In this document: positions 1-11,509 of the stretch, in pieces
How positions within the stretch are numbered: the stretch's first letter is position 1
How the letters are laid out: every line of letters starts with the position of its first letter
Assembly (NCBI GenBank): GCA_003255065.1
Contig: QAOA01006865.1
Span: 62,001 to 126,000 of the forward strand
From: Cercis canadensis
Lineage: Eukaryota; Streptophyta; Magnoliopsida; Fabales; Fabaceae
Reading direction: 5' to 3'
DNA: 64,000 bases
Position numbers and translations under genes: made by a program
Notes under the pieces: model-generated
What the model was told of the DNA's origin: nothing
Databases searched by the model: none
The model's input: the letters and a program-made list of their open reading frames with translations, nothing else

Positions 1-366
1 TTTGGCAATCAAAGCGCACCTTTTCCAAATTTGCTGGCCCCTTGTCAAAATTTGAGAAATGGTACTTTTGAAATCTGGGTCCAATGCCAACGAGTTCATC
101 AAATCCAAGTGACAACGCTGCCCTAAACGGTTCACAAGTTCATCACAGCATTCCTCCATTATTGTTCCCTTTCCAAAAACTATACTTCTAGATATTTGAT
201 CACGACATATTGGAGTCAATCTAGATCCGCATTCCTCTAGATGATGAACCCATTCTGGTGAGGGCTTAGGAGGGTAATCTGAGGAAAGCCCGAGGGAGAC
301 CAAGAAACCACTGCAAGCTGCAAGAAAGACCATCATATGGACGAAGTTATTGCTGAATCTACCCAT
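1..366 (-). CDS. Secreted six-cysteine prolamin-like protein, array copy 1 (3' end outside window)
   Basis: Reverse-strand reading frame starting at the ATG at 364-366 and running off the window edge; by comparison with the other copies only the last six residues and the stop are missing. It encodes the array protein: N-terminal signal peptide (about residues 1-28), then a mature domain with cysteines at 46, 54, 73, 74, 85 and 117, of which the CC pair and the spacing match the plant prolamin-like (PF05617, ECA1/DD11-like) family. Differences from the array consensus are E30D and V69I. Open throughout the visible part. A TATA box lies at 444-451. Family assignment is by recognised pattern, not by a search. 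Confidence 0.8.
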   Translation of the reverse strand, partial: MGRFSNNFVHMMVFLAACSGFLVSLGLSSDYPPKPSPEWVHHLEECGSRLTPICRDQISRSIVFGKGTIMEECCDELVNRLGQRCHLDLMNSLALDPDFKSTISQILTRGQQIWKRCALIAK

Positions 367-443
367 AGTTTCTAACGACTATGATTTTTGCTGTTAGCTA
401 TGCAGTAGTTTTGGTGGTGGGAGTATGTGGATTGAAAAATTAC

Positions 444-451
444 TTTTATAG
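444..451 (-). promoter_or_regulatory. TATA box of copy 1
   Basis: Reverse-strand CTATAAAA, 78-85 bp upstream of the ATG. The same sequence is at the same distance in all complete copies, implying a 5' leader of roughly 50 nt. Confidence 0.6.
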
Positions 452-2223
452 AGGTCTAAAAGTCTTCTAAAACGTAATCAATAAATGGTATAAGTTTCGA
501 ATCAATTTATTAAGGAGATCAGTTCATATTGCAATTCGATTTTGCTTGTAATGAATAATCATCTCCCCTCTCACTTCCAATAAAAGTATTTACTATCGCT
601 CAATATATTCTTTGAAATGAAAATTTTAAATCGTCATAATTGTTTCTTTGGATTTCAAAAACAAAAAACAAAAAATTTGTTCCGAGAAACAACTAGTCAT
701 TTAAAACAAAGGGTGTTTTTCGAGAGTATTTTCAATAATTGTTCAGATCAAAATAATAAGATACGACATATTTCATTTAGTAGAGAAAAATATAAAATTT
801 GAATAATTTTCTTGAACAATTGCTATTAGAATGGGTTTTGTTTCATTTATGTCTTTGAAAATTGTCCCACTTTTCATTTAAGTTCAAAATCAAAGTTCCA
901 AATAGGGAAAATTTTATTGTAAGTGATGTGCAATAATTTTTCTCGTTAACTTTTAAGTTTAGAACTTGGTTATTCAAGGCTTGCGATATTTCACTTTTAG
1001 GTTCATTCTTGTACATGATTCCTCAATATAGTGTTATTTATGGATCCAAAATAAATTAAAGGAATCAAACAAAAAGATGGTAAACATAGATTGGTAATAT
1101 TTAAGTAAGTAATCAATGGGAAAGAAGTAAATGATGTCCCCACAAGTTCTAGAAGAATACCCTTTTTACGAGCTTGTTATGGAACGAAATTTGGTGCTTA
1201 AATTTTTTAAGGAGAACAAAGATTTGGATTGTCTCCTTTATTGATTTATTAAGCGTTCTTTCTGGGATTAAAGACAGAGATTATAAGAGCACAAATATTT
1301 GTAAGGAAACAAAATGACCGCGGTCTATACCAGCACAAATTTACCTGTAGAGGAATCTACCCATTGCTGAAATGATGATTTGCTTTTCAATTAGAGCTTG
1401 GGGCGCAAGGTTTTGTTGGATTCTGCACAACATAAAGCCTACAGATGTAGTTATTTATGGAATTCTCTTCTAAATAAAATCCCGTTGCGCTTTCAGAACA
1501 AAGACCAAATGTATCAATTCCATTATGACTTCCCTTTCTTGTGGGTGCAATTATTCAAATTTTTGCTAGAGGGCTAGACCATACTATTTTAGGTTCTTCA
1601 CTGTTAAGATTAGACACGCATATGGCTTGACTTTCTTCAAGACGATTCTTTTTTGAAAAGCAGCTCTATGCAGAAAAGCTAGTTATCATGCACTTAATTG
1701 AAAGTAGCATCATGACACACATCATTATAAAGATTATTTTAGGCAGACAAGTTTGTCAAAGAAAGCTTGTCCAATTTTGTCATAATACTACTTAACATAC
1801 AATGCACGGTCTTTTGGTACAACTAAAATAATGTTGATGCTCTTGACATTGCTCTCAAGTTAATTAGGCTATTCTTCTCGATTGTTTCATCGTTTTTTCT
1901 TAGTTATTATCTTAGCCATATTAGATAGATGAAACAATGGAATTTTACCCCTCGGTCCAAGTCTAGGATATTTCTACACTCTTTAATTTTCGAGAAATTT
2001 AAAGCATTCGTACGTAACTTCATATTTTAACATTTGAATTTCAACAGAAAAAACAAAAACTAGGGTTTTCACAATTGTATAGTTTCTATGTATACCATTC
2101 CTGTAATTCATCCAATCATCTTAAGTTGAAGATATTTATGTAGTGCGGCCCTTGTTATTATTATATATTAAATTAAAGCTTGTTATTAATATTCTCGATA
2201 CATGAAGAGGCTAAAGAGCCCAA

Positions 2224-2610
2224 TTAAGACGAGGGAGATGGGCTTTTGGCGATCAAAGCGCACCTCTTCCAAATTTGCTGGCCCCTTGTCAAAATTTGAG
2301 AAATGGTACTTTTGAAATCTGGGTCCAATGCCAACGAGTTCATCAAATCCAAGTGACAACGCTGCCCTAAACGGTTCACAAGTTCATCGCAGCATTCCTC
2401 CATTACTGTTCCCTTTCCAAAAACTATACTTCTAGATATTTGATCACGACATATTGGAGTCAATCTAGATCCGCATTCCTCTAGATGATGAACCCATTCT
2501 GGCGAGGGCTTAGGAGGGTATTCTGAGGAAAGACCAAGGGAGACCAAGAAACCACTGCAAGCTGCAAGAAAGACCATCATATGGACGAAGTTATTGCTAA
2601 ATGTACCCAT
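2224..2610 (-). CDS. Secreted six-cysteine prolamin-like protein, array copy 2
   Basis: Complete intronless reading frame of 128 residues. Residues 1-28 form a signal peptide with a hydrophobic core (MMVFLAACSGFLVSLGL), so the product should be secreted. The mature part has the motif EECGSRLTPIC, then MEECCDELVNRLGQRCH, then WKRC near the end, giving six cysteines (46, 54, 73, 74, 85, 117) able to form three disulphides. This layout, with the CC pair about 18 residues after the second cysteine and a final W-x-x-C, is that of the plant prolamin-like domain (PF05617; ECA1 or DOWN-REGULATED IN DIF1 11 type), whose known members act mainly in egg cell or synergids. A tail rich in Ser/Pro ends the protein. 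R3T is specific to this copy. Tissue and partner are inferred from family only. Confidence 0.85.
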   Translation of the reverse strand: MGTFSNNFVHMMVFLAACSGFLVSLGLSSEYPPKPSPEWVHHLEECGSRLTPICRDQISRSIVFGKGTVMEECCDELVNRLGQRCHLDLMNSLALDPDFKSTISQILTRGQQIWKRCALIAKSPSPSS

Positions 2611-2687
2611 AGTTTTTAACGACTATGATTTTTGCTGTTAGCTATGCAGTAGTTTTGGTGGTGGGAGTATGTGGATTGAAAAATTAC

Positions 2688-2695
2688 TTTTATAG
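2688..2695 (-). promoter_or_regulatory. TATA box of copy 2
   Basis: Reverse-strand CTATAAAA 78 bp upstream of the start codon, embedded in a block (2,611-2,730) that is nearly invariant across the array, as expected for a shared core promoter and leader. Confidence 0.6.
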
Positions 2696-4467
2696 AGGTC
2701 TAAAAGTCTTCTAAAACGTAATCAATAGATGGTATAAGTTTCGAATCAATTTATTAAGGAGATCAGTTCATATTGCAATTCGATTTTTCTTGTAATGAAT
2801 AATCATTTCCCCTCTCACTTCCAATAAAAATATTTACTATCACTCAATATATTCTTTGAAATGAAAATTTTAAATCTTCATAATTGTTTCTTTGATTTCA
2901 AAAACAAAAAAAAAAAATTTCTTCCGAGAAACAACCAGTCATTTAAAAACAAAGGGTGTTTTTCGATAGTATTTTCAATAATTGTTCAGATCAAAATAAT
3001 AAGATACTACATATTTCATTTAGTAGAGAAAAATATAAAATTTGAATAATTTTCTTGAACAATTGCTATTAGAATGGGTTTTGTTTAATTTATGTCTTTG
3101 AAAATTGTCCCACTTTTCATTTAAGTTCAAAATCAAAGTTCCAAATAGAGAAAAATTTTATTGTAAGTCATGTGCAATAATTTTTCTCGTTAACTTTTAA
3201 GTTTAGAACTTGGTTATTCAAGCTTTGCAATATTTCACTTTTAGGTTCATTCTTGTACATGATTCCTCAATATAGTGTTATTTATGGATCCAAAATAAAT
3301 TAAAGGAATCAAATAAAAAGATGGTAAACATAGATTGGTAATATTTAAGTAAGTAATCAATAGGAAAGAAGTAAATGATGTCCCCACAAGTTCTAGAAGA
3401 ATACCCTTTTTACGAGCTTGTTATGGAACGAAATTTGGTGCTTAAATTTTATAAGGAGAACAAAGATTTGGATTGTCTCCTTTCTTGATTAATTAAGCGT
3501 TCTTTCTGGGATTGAAGACAGAGATTATAAGAGCACAAATATTTGTAAGGAAACAAAATGACCGCGGTCTATACCAGCACAAATTTACCTGTAGAGGAAT
3601 CTACCCATTGCTGAAATGATGATTTGCTTTTCAATTAGAGCTTGGGGCGCAAGGTTTTGTTGGATTCTGCACAACATAAAGCCTACAGATGTAGTTATTT
3701 ATGGAATTCTCTTCTAAATAAAATCTCGTTGCGCTTTCAGAACGAAGACCAAATGTATCAATTCCATTATGACTTCCCTTTCTTGTGGGTGCAATTATTC
3801 AAATATTTGCTAGAGGGCTAGACCATACTGTTTTAGGTTCTTCACTTTTAAGATTAGACACGCATATGGCTTCACTTTCTTCAAGACGATTCTTTTTTGA
3901 AAAGCAGCTCTATGCAAAAAAGCTAGTTATCATGCACTTACTTGAAAGTAGCATCATGACACACATCTTTATAAAGATTATTTTAGGCAGCCAAGTTTGT
4001 CAAAGAAAGCTTGTCCAATTTTTTCATAATACTACTTAACATACAATGCACGGTCTTTTGGTACAACTAAAATAATGTTGACGCTCTTGACATTGCTCTC
4101 AAGTTAATTAGGCTGTTCTTCTCGATTGTTTCATCGTTTTTTCTTAGTTATTATCTTAGCCATATTAGATAGAGGAAACAATGGAATCTTACCCCTCGGT
4201 CAATGTCTAGGATATTTCTACACTCTTTAATTTTCGAGAAATTTAAAGCATTCTTACGTAACTTCATATTTTAACATTTGAATTTCAATAGAAAAAACAA
4301 AAACAAGGGTTTTCACAATCGTATAGTTTCTATGTATACCATTCCTATAATTTATCCAATCATCCTAAGTTGAAGATATTTATGTAGTGCGGCCCTTGTT
4401 ATTATTATATATGAAATTAAAAATTGTTATTAATATTCTCGATACATCAAGAGGCTAAAGAGCCCAA

Positions 4468-4854
4468 TTAAGACGAGGGAGATGGGCTTGTGGCGATCAA
4501 AGCGCACCTCTTCCAAATTTGCTGGCCCCTTGTCAAAATTTGAGAAATGGTACTTCTGAAATCTGGGTCCAATGCCAACGAGTTCATCAAATCCAAGTGA
4601 CAACGCTGCCCTAAACGGTTCACAAGTTCATCGCAGCATTCCTCCATTACTGTTCCCTTTCCAAAAACTATACTTCTAGATATTTGATCACGACATATTG
4701 GAGTCAATCTAGATCCGCATTCCTCTAGATGATGAACCCATTCTGGCGAGGGCTTAGGAGCATATTCTGAGGAAAGCCCGAGGGAGACCAAGAAACCACT
4801 GCAAGCTGCAAGAAAGGTCATCATGTGGACGAAGTTATTGCTGAATCTACCCAT
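4468..4854 (-). CDS. Secreted six-cysteine prolamin-like protein, array copy 3
   Basis: Complete 128-residue frame with signal peptide and all six conserved cysteines. It differs from the consensus at V13T (in the signal peptide), P32A, K100R and K122T. None of these touches a cysteine or the residues around the CC pair, so the fold should be kept. TATA box at 4,932-4,939. Same head-to-tail orientation and spacing as its neighbours, which points to unequal crossing-over as the source of copies. Confidence 0.85.
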   Translation of the reverse strand: MGRFSNNFVHMMTFLAACSGFLVSLGLSSEYAPKPSPEWVHHLEECGSRLTPICRDQISRSIVFGKGTVMEECCDELVNRLGQRCHLDLMNSLALDPDFRSTISQILTRGQQIWKRCALIATSPSPSS

Positions 4855-4931
4855 AGTTTCTAACGACTATGATTTTTGCTGTTAGCTATGTAGTAGTTTT
4901 GGTGGTGGGAGTATGTGGATTGAAAAATTAC

Positions 4932-4939
4932 TTTTATAG
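4932..4939 (-). promoter_or_regulatory. TATA box of copy 3
   Basis: Reverse-strand CTATAAAA 78 bp upstream of the ATG, as in the sister copies. Confidence 0.6.
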
Positions 4940-6711
4940 AGGTCTAAAAGTCTTCTAAAACGTAATCAATAAATGGTATAAGTTTCGAATCAATTTATTA
5001 AGGAGATCAGTTCATATTGCAATTCGATTTTGCTTGTAATGAATAATCATCTCCCCTCTCACTTCCAATAAAAGTATTTACTATCGCTCAATATATTCTT
5101 TGAAATGAAAATTTTAAATCGTCATAATTGTTTCTTTTGATTTCAAAAACAAAAAACAAAAAATTTGTTCCGAGAAACAACTAGTCTTTTAAAACAAAGG
5201 GTGTTTTTCGAGAGTATTTTCAATAATTGTTCAGATCAAAATAATAAGATACGACATATTTCATTTAGTAGAGAAAAATATAAAATTTGAATAATTTTCT
5301 TGAACAATTGCTATTAGAATGGGTTTTGTTTCATTTATGTCTTTGAAAATTGTCCCACTTTTCATTTAAGTTCAAAATCAAAGTTCCAAATAGGGAAAAT
5401 TTTATTGTAAGTCATGTGCAATAATTTTTCTCGTTAACTTTTAAGTTTAGAACTTGGTTATTCAAGGCTTGCGATATTTCACTTTTAGGTTCATTCTTGT
5501 ACATGATTCCTCAATATAGTGTTATTTATGGATCCAAAATAAATTAAAGGAATCAAATAAAAAGATGGTAAACATAGATTGGTAATATTTAAGTAAGTAA
5601 TCAATAGGAAAGAAGTAAATGATGTCCCCACAAGTTCTAGAAGAATACCCTTTTTACGAGCTTGTTATGGAATGAAATTTGGTGCTTAAATTTTACAAGG
5701 AGAACAAAGATTTGGATTGTATCCTTTCTTGATTTATTAAGCGTTCTTTCTGGGATTGAAGACAGAGATTATAAGAGCACAAATATTTGTAAGGAAACAA
5801 AATGACCGCGGTCTATACCAGCACAAATTTACCTGTAGAGGAATCTACCCATTGCTGAAATGATGATTTGCTTTTCAATTAGAGCTTGGGGCGCAAGGTT
5901 TTGTTGGATTCTGCACAACATAAAGCCTACAGATGTAGTTATTTATGGAATTCTCTTCTAAATAAAATACCGTTGCGCTTTCAGAACAAAGACCAAATGT
6001 ATCAATTCCATTATGACTTCCCTTTCTTGTGGGTGCAATTATTCAAATTTTTGCTAGAGGGCTAGACCATACTATTTTAGGTTCTTCACTGTTAAGATTA
6101 GACACGCATATGGCTTGACTTTCTTCAAGATGATTCTTTTTTGAAAAGCAGCTCTATGCAAAAAAGCTAGTTATCATGCACTTACTTGAAAGTAGCATCA
6201 TGACACACATCTTTATAAAGATTATTTTAGGCAGACAAGTTTGTCAAAGAAAGCTTGTCCAATTTTGTCATAATACTACTTAACATACAATGCACGGTCT
6301 TTTGGTACAACTAAAATAATGTTGATGCTCTTGACATTGCTCTCAAGTTAATTAGGTTGTTCTTCTCGATTGTTTCATCATTTTTTCTTAGTTATTATCT
6401 TAGCCATATTAGGTAGAGGAAACAATGGAATTTTACCCCTCGGTCCATGTCTAGGATATTTCTACACTCTTTAATTTTCGAGAAATTTAAAGTATTCTTA
6501 CGTAACTTCATATTTTACCATTTGAATTTCAACAGAAAAAACAAAAACAAGGGTTTTCACAATCGTATAGTTTCTATGTGTACCATTCCTGTAATTCATC
6601 CAATCATCTTAAGTTGAAGATATTTATGTAGTGCGGCCCTTGTTATTATTATATATGAAATTAAAACTTGTTATTAATATTCTCGATACATGAATAGGCT
6701 AAAGAGCCCAA

Positions 6712-7098
6712 TTAAGACGAGGGAGATGGGTTTTTGGCGATCAAAGTGCACCTCTTCCAAATTTGCTGGCCCCTTGTCAAAATTTGAGAAATGGTACTTT
6801 TGAAATCTGGGTCCAATGCCAACGAGTTCATCAAATCCAAGTGACAACGCTGCCCTAAACGGTTCACAAGTTCATCGCAGCATTCCTCCATTACTGTTCC
6901 CTTTCCAAAAACTATACTTCTAGATATTTGATCACGACATATTGGAGTCAATCTAGATCCGCATTCCTCTAGATGATGAACCCATTCTAGCGAGGGCTTA
7001 GGAGGGTATTCTGAGGAAAGCCCACGGGAGACCAATAAACCACTGCAAACTGCAAGAAAGACCATCATATGGACGAAGTTATTGCTGAATCTACCCAT
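6712..7098 (-). CDS. Secreted six-cysteine prolamin-like protein, array copy 4
   Basis: The start is taken at 7,098 because that ATG aligns with the start used by every sister copy. An in-frame ATG four codons upstream (7,110) exists only here, because a G-to-A change made the upstream codons open (CAACTATG region), and would merely lengthen the signal peptide. All six cysteines are present. Substitutions A17V, F21L, L25R, P37L, A118T and S123N make this the most diverged of the open copies in the left block; L25R puts a charge near the end of the signal peptide core. TATA box at 7,176-7,183. Confidence 0.82.
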   Translation of the reverse strand: MGRFSNNFVHMMVFLAVCSGLLVSRGLSSEYPPKPSLEWVHHLEECGSRLTPICRDQISRSIVFGKGTVMEECCDELVNRLGQRCHLDLMNSLALDPDFKSTISQILTRGQQIWKRCTLIAKNPSPSS

Positions 7099-7175
7099 AG
7101 TTTCTAACAACTATGATTTTTGCTGTTAGCTATGCAGTAGTTTTGGTGGTGGGAGTATGTGGATCAAAAAATTAC

Positions 7176-7183
7176 TTTTATAG
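7176..7183 (-). promoter_or_regulatory. TATA box of copy 4
   Basis: Reverse-strand CTATAAAA 78 bp upstream of the aligned ATG. Confidence 0.6.
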
Positions 7184-8794
7184 AGGTCTAAAAGTCTTCT
7201 AAAACGTAATCAATAAATGGTATAAGTTTCGAATCAATTTATTAAGGAGATCAGTTTATAATGCACTTCGATTTTGCTTGTAATGAATAATCATTTCCCA
7301 TCTGACTTCCAATAAAAATATTTACTATCGCTCAATATATTCTTTGAAATGAAAATTTTAAATTGTCATAATTGTTTCTTTGGATTTCAAAAAAAAATTG
7401 GTTCCGAGAAACAACTAGTCATTTAAAACAAAGGGTGTTTTTCGAGAGTATTTTCAATAATTGTTCAGATCAAAATAATAAGATACTACATATTTCATTT
7501 AGTATAGAAAAATATAAAATTTGAATAATTTTATGTCAGCTCCACATTGTGTACTCTATTATTAATATTATATAGATTCTTGTACATGATTCCTCAATAT
7601 AGTGTTATTTATGGAACCAAAATAAATTAAAGAAATCAAATAAAAAGATGGTAAACATAAATTGGTAATATTTAAGTAAGTAATCAATAGGAAAGAAGTA
7701 AATGATGTCCCCACAAGTTGTAGAAGAATACCCTTTTTACGAGCTTGTTATGGAACGAAGTTTGGTGCCTAAATTTTATAAGGAGAACAAAGATTTGGAT
7801 TGTCTCCTTTCTTGATTTATTAAGCGTTCTTTCTGGAATTGAAGACAGAGATTATAAGAGCACAAATTTTTGTAAGGAAACAAAATGACCGCGGTCTATA
7901 CCAGCACAAATTTACCTGTAGAGGAGTCTACCCATTGCTGAAATGATGATTTGCTTTTCAATTAGAGCTAGGGGCGCAAGGTTTTGTTGGATTCTGCACA
8001 ACATAAAGCCTACAGATGTAGTTATTTATGGAATTCTCTTCTAAATAAAATCCCGTTGCGCTTTCAGAACAAAGACCAAATGTATCAATTCCGTTATGAC
8101 TTCCCTTTCTTGTGGGTGCAATTATTCAAATTTTTGCTAGAGGGCTAGACCATACTATTTTAGGTTCTTCACTGTTAAGATTAGACACGCATATGGCTTG
8201 ACTTTCTTTAAGACGATTCTTTTTTGAAAAGCAGCTCTATGCAAGAAAGCTAGTTATCATGCACTTACTTGAAAGTAGCATCATGACACACATCTTTATA
8301 AAGATTATTTTAGGCAGACAAGTTTGTCAAAGAAAGCTTGTCCAATTTTGTCATAATACTACTTAACATACAATGCGCGGTCTTTTGGTACAACTAAAAT
8401 AATGTTGATGCTCTTAACATTGCTCTCAAGTTAATTAGGCTATTCTTCTCCATTGTTTCATCGGTTTTTCTTAGTTATTATCTTAGCCATATTAGATAGA
8501 GGAAACAATGGAATTTTACCCCTCGGTCCATGTCTAGGATATTTCTACACTCTTTAATTTTCGAGAAATTTAAAGCATTCTTACGTAACTTCATATTTTA
8601 ACATTTGAATTTCAACAGAAAAAACAAAAACAAGGGTTTTCACAATCGTATAGTTTCTTTGTATACCATTCCTGTAATTCATCCAATCATCTTAAGTTGA
8701 AGATATTTATGTAGTGCGGCCCTTGTTATTATTATATATGAAATTAAAACTTGTTATTAATAGTCTCGATACATGAAGAGGCTAAAGAGCCTAA

Positions 8795-9181
8795 TTAAGA
8801 CGAGGGAGATGGGCTTTTGGCGATCAAAGCACACCTCTTCCAAATTTGCTGGCCCCTTGTCAAAATTTGAGAAATGGTACTTTTGAAATTTGGGTCCAAT
8901 GCCAACGAGTTCATCAAATCCAAGTGACAACGCTGCCCTAAACGGTTCACAAGTTCATCGCAGCATTCCTCCATTACTGTTCCCTTTCCAAAACCTATAC
9001 TTCTAGATATTTGATCACGACATATTGGAGTCAATCTAGATCCGCATTCCTCAAGATGATGAACCCATTCTGGCGAGGGCTTAGGAGGGTATTCTGAGGA
9101 AAGCCCGAGGGACACCAAGAAACCACTGCAAGCTGCAAGAAAGACCATCATATGGACGAAGTTATTGCTGAATCTACCCAT
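8795..9181 (-). CDS. Secreted six-cysteine prolamin-like protein, array copy 5
   Basis: Complete 128-residue frame with signal peptide, six cysteines and Ser/Pro tail. It differs by V63G, just before the FGKG loop, and D98N. TATA box at 9,259-9,266. Same strand and spacing as its neighbours; no sign of decay. Confidence 0.85.
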   Translation of the reverse strand: MGRFSNNFVHMMVFLAACSGFLVSLGLSSEYPPKPSPEWVHHLEECGSRLTPICRDQISRSIGFGKGTVMEECCDELVNRLGQRCHLDLMNSLALDPNFKSTISQILTRGQQIWKRCALIAKSPSPSS

Positions 9182-9258
9182 AGTTTCTAACGACTATGAT
9201 TTTTGCTGTTAGCTATGCAGTAGTTTTGGTGGTGGGAGTATGTGGATTGAAAAATTAC

Positions 9259-9266
9259 TTTTATAG
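9259..9266 (-). promoter_or_regulatory. TATA box of copy 5
   Basis: Reverse-strand CTATAAAA at the array-standard distance from the ATG. Confidence 0.6.
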
Positions 9267-11037
9267 AGGTCTAAAAGTCTTCTAAAACGCAATCAATAAA
9301 TGATATAAGTTTCGAATCAATTTATTAAGGAGATCAGTTCATATTGCACTTCGATTTTGCTTGTAATGAATAATCATTTCCGCTCTCACCTTCCAATAAA
9401 AATATTTACTATCGGTCAATATATTCTTTGAAAAGAAAATTTTAAATCTTCATAATTGTTTCTTTGGATTTCAAAAACAAAAAATAAAAAATTTCTTCCG
9501 AGAAACAACTAGTCATTTAAAACAAAGGGTGTTTTTCGAGAGTATTTTCAATAATTGTTCGGATCAAAATAATAAGATACTACATATTTCATTTAGTAGA
9601 GAAAAATATAAAATTTGAATAATTTTCTTGAACAATTGCTATTAGAATGGGTTTTGTTTCATTTATGTCTTTGAAAATTGTCCCAATTTTCATTTAAGTT
9701 CAAAATCAAAGTTCCAAATAGGGAAAATTTTATTGTAAGTCATGTGCAATAATTTTTCTCGTTAACTTTTAAGTTTAGAACTTGGTTATTCAAGGCTTGC
9801 GATATTTCACTTTTAGGTTCATTCTTGTACATGATTCCTCAATATAGTGTTATTTATGGATCCAAAATAAATTAAAGGAATCAAATAAAAAGATGGTAAA
9901 CATAGATTGGTAATATTTAAGTAAGTAATCAATAGGAAAGAAGTAAATGATGTCCCCACAAGTTCTAGAAGAATACCCTTTTTACGAGCTTGTTATGGAA
10001 CAAAATTTGGTGCTTAAATTTTATCAGGAGAACAAAGATTTGGATTGTCTCCTTTCTTGATTTATTAAGCGTTCTTTCTGGGATTGGAGACAGAGATCAT
10101 AAGAGCACAAATATTTGTAAGGAAACAAAATGACTGCAGTCTATACCAGCACAAATTTACCTGTATAGGAATCTACCCATTGCTGAAATGATGATTTGCT
10201 TTTCAATTAGAGCTTGGGGCGCAAGGTTTTGTTGGATTCTGCACAACATAAAGCATACAGATGTAGTTATTTATGGAATTCTCTTCTAAATAAAATCCCA
10301 TTGCGCTCTCAGAACAAAGACCAAATGCATCAATTCCATTATGACTTCCCTTTCTTGTGGGTGCAATTATTCAAATTTTTGCTAGAGGGCTAGACCATAC
10401 TATTTTAGGTTCTTCACTGTTAAAATTAGACACGCATATGGCTTGACTTTCTTCAAGACGATTCTTTTTTGAAAAGCATCTCTATGCAGAAAAGCTAGTT
10501 ATCATGCACTTACTTGAAAGTAGCATCATGACACACATCTTTATAAAGATTATTTTAGGCAGACAAGTTTGTCAAAGAAAGCTTGTCCAATTTTGTCATA
10601 ATACTACTTAACATACAATGCACGGTCTTTTGGTACAACTAAAATAATGTTGATGCTCTTGACATTGCTCTCAAGTTAATTAGGCTGTTCTTCTCGATTG
10701 TTTCATCGTTTTTCTTAGTTATTATCTTAGCCATATTAGATAGAGGAAACAATGGAATTTTACCCCTCGGTCCATGTCTAGGATATTTCTACATCTTTAA
10801 TTTTCGAGAAATTTAAAGCATTCTTATGTAACTTCATATTTTAACATTTGAATTTCAACAGAAAAAACAAAAACAAGGGTTTTCACAATCGTATAGTTTC
10901 TATGTATACCATTCCTGTAATTCATCCAATCATCTTAAGTTGAAGATATTTATGTAGTGCGGCCCTTGTTATTATTATATATGAAATTAAAACTTGTTAT
11001 TAATATTCTCGATACATGAAGAGGCTAAAGAGCCTAA

Positions 11038-11424
11038 TTAAGACGAGGGAGATGGGCTTTTGGCGATCAAAGCGCACATATTCCAAATTTCCTGGCCCCT
11101 TGTCAAAATTTGAGAAATGGTACTTTTGAAATCTGGGTCCAATGCCAACGAGTTCATCAAATCCAAGTGACAACGCTGCCCTAAACGGTTCACAAGTTCA
11201 TCGCAGCATTCCTCCATTACTGTTCCCTTTCCAAAAACTATACTTCTAGATATTTGATCACGACATATTGGAGTCAATCTAGATCCGCATTCCTCTAGAT
11301 GATGAACCCATTCTGGCGAGGGCTTAGGAGGGTATTTTGAGGAAAGCCCGAGGGACACCAAGAAACCACTGCAAGCTGCAAGAAAGACCATCATATGGAC
11401 GAAGTTATTGCTGAATCTACCCAT
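11038..11424 (-). CDS. Secreted six-cysteine prolamin-like protein, array copy 6
   Basis: Complete 128-residue frame with all six cysteines. Changes: E30K at the expected mature N-terminus, Q112E, K115N and R116M, the last two directly before Cys117. Q112E is shared with copies 7 and 8, and R116M with copy 8, so copies 6-8 form a subgroup. TATA box at 11,502-11,509. Confidence 0.85.
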   Translation of the reverse strand: MGRFSNNFVHMMVFLAACSGFLVSLGLSSKYPPKPSPEWVHHLEECGSRLTPICRDQISRSIVFGKGTVMEECCDELVNRLGQRCHLDLMNSLALDPDFKSTISQILTRGQEIWNMCALIAKSPSPSS

Positions 11425-11501
11425 AGTTTCTAACGACTATGATTTTTGCTGTTAGCTATGCAGTAGTTTTGGTGGTGGGAGTATGTGGATTGAAAAATTA
11501 C

Positions 11502-11509
11502 TTTTATAG
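11502..11509 (-). promoter_or_regulatory. TATA box of copy 6
   Basis: Reverse-strand CTATAAAA at the array-standard distance from the ATG. Confidence 0.6.

Larger units (their letters stand above)
1..2223 (-). repeat. Tandem-array unit 1 (gene plus spacer)
   Basis: Left-most unit, cut about 20 bp into the gene by the window edge. After the gene (1-366) comes an AT-rich spacer of about 1.86 kb that aligns base for base with the next units at a 2,244-bp offset. The spacer holds the promoter, short AT-rich open stretches that are not conserved as protein between units, and a segment at about 1,131-1,170 (tgatgtccccacaagttcta and following) that stays almost unchanged even in the oldest units. 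No other gene is supported. Confidence 0.9.
2224..4467 (-). repeat. Tandem-array unit 2
   Basis: Full 2,244-bp unit from one stop codon to the next. Gene at its left end, then an AT-rich spacer of 1,857 bp. A short plus-strand open stretch at 3,785-4,039 exists only because of local substitutions; the matching position in neighbouring units is interrupted, so it is not called as a gene. Confidence 0.92.
4468..6711 (-). repeat. Tandem-array unit 3
   Basis: Full 2,244-bp unit, the same length as unit 2 to the base. Spacer 4,855-6,711 holds the conserved promoter block and otherwise AT-rich DNA with no supported gene. Confidence 0.92.
6712..8794 (-). repeat. Tandem-array unit 4, short variant
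   Basis: 2,083 bp instead of 2,244. A spacer block of about 200 bp, present in all neighbours, is replaced at about 7,532-7,575 by roughly 43 bp of unrelated AT-rich filler. The rest aligns with the other units. No gene in the spacer. Confidence 0.9.
8795..11037 (-). repeat. Tandem-array unit 5
   Basis: 2,243-bp unit, complete. Spacer 9,182-11,037 is AT-rich, with no supported gene beyond the promoter block. Confidence 0.92.

Noticed and set aside
617-802. Small Lys/Asn-rich plus-strand open frame in the unit spacer (also at 2,861-3,049)
   Set aside because: AT-rich. The frame is shifted by indels in the A-run between units, so it is not conserved as protein.
3785-4039. 84-codon plus-strand open frame in unit 2 spacer
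   Set aside because: The same segment has stops in all neighbouring, nearly identical units.
4250-4262. GTAAC motif (possible MYB98-type site) in the spacer
   Set aside because: More than 1.5 kb from the gene it would control and too short to be significant in 1.9 kb of AT-rich DNA.
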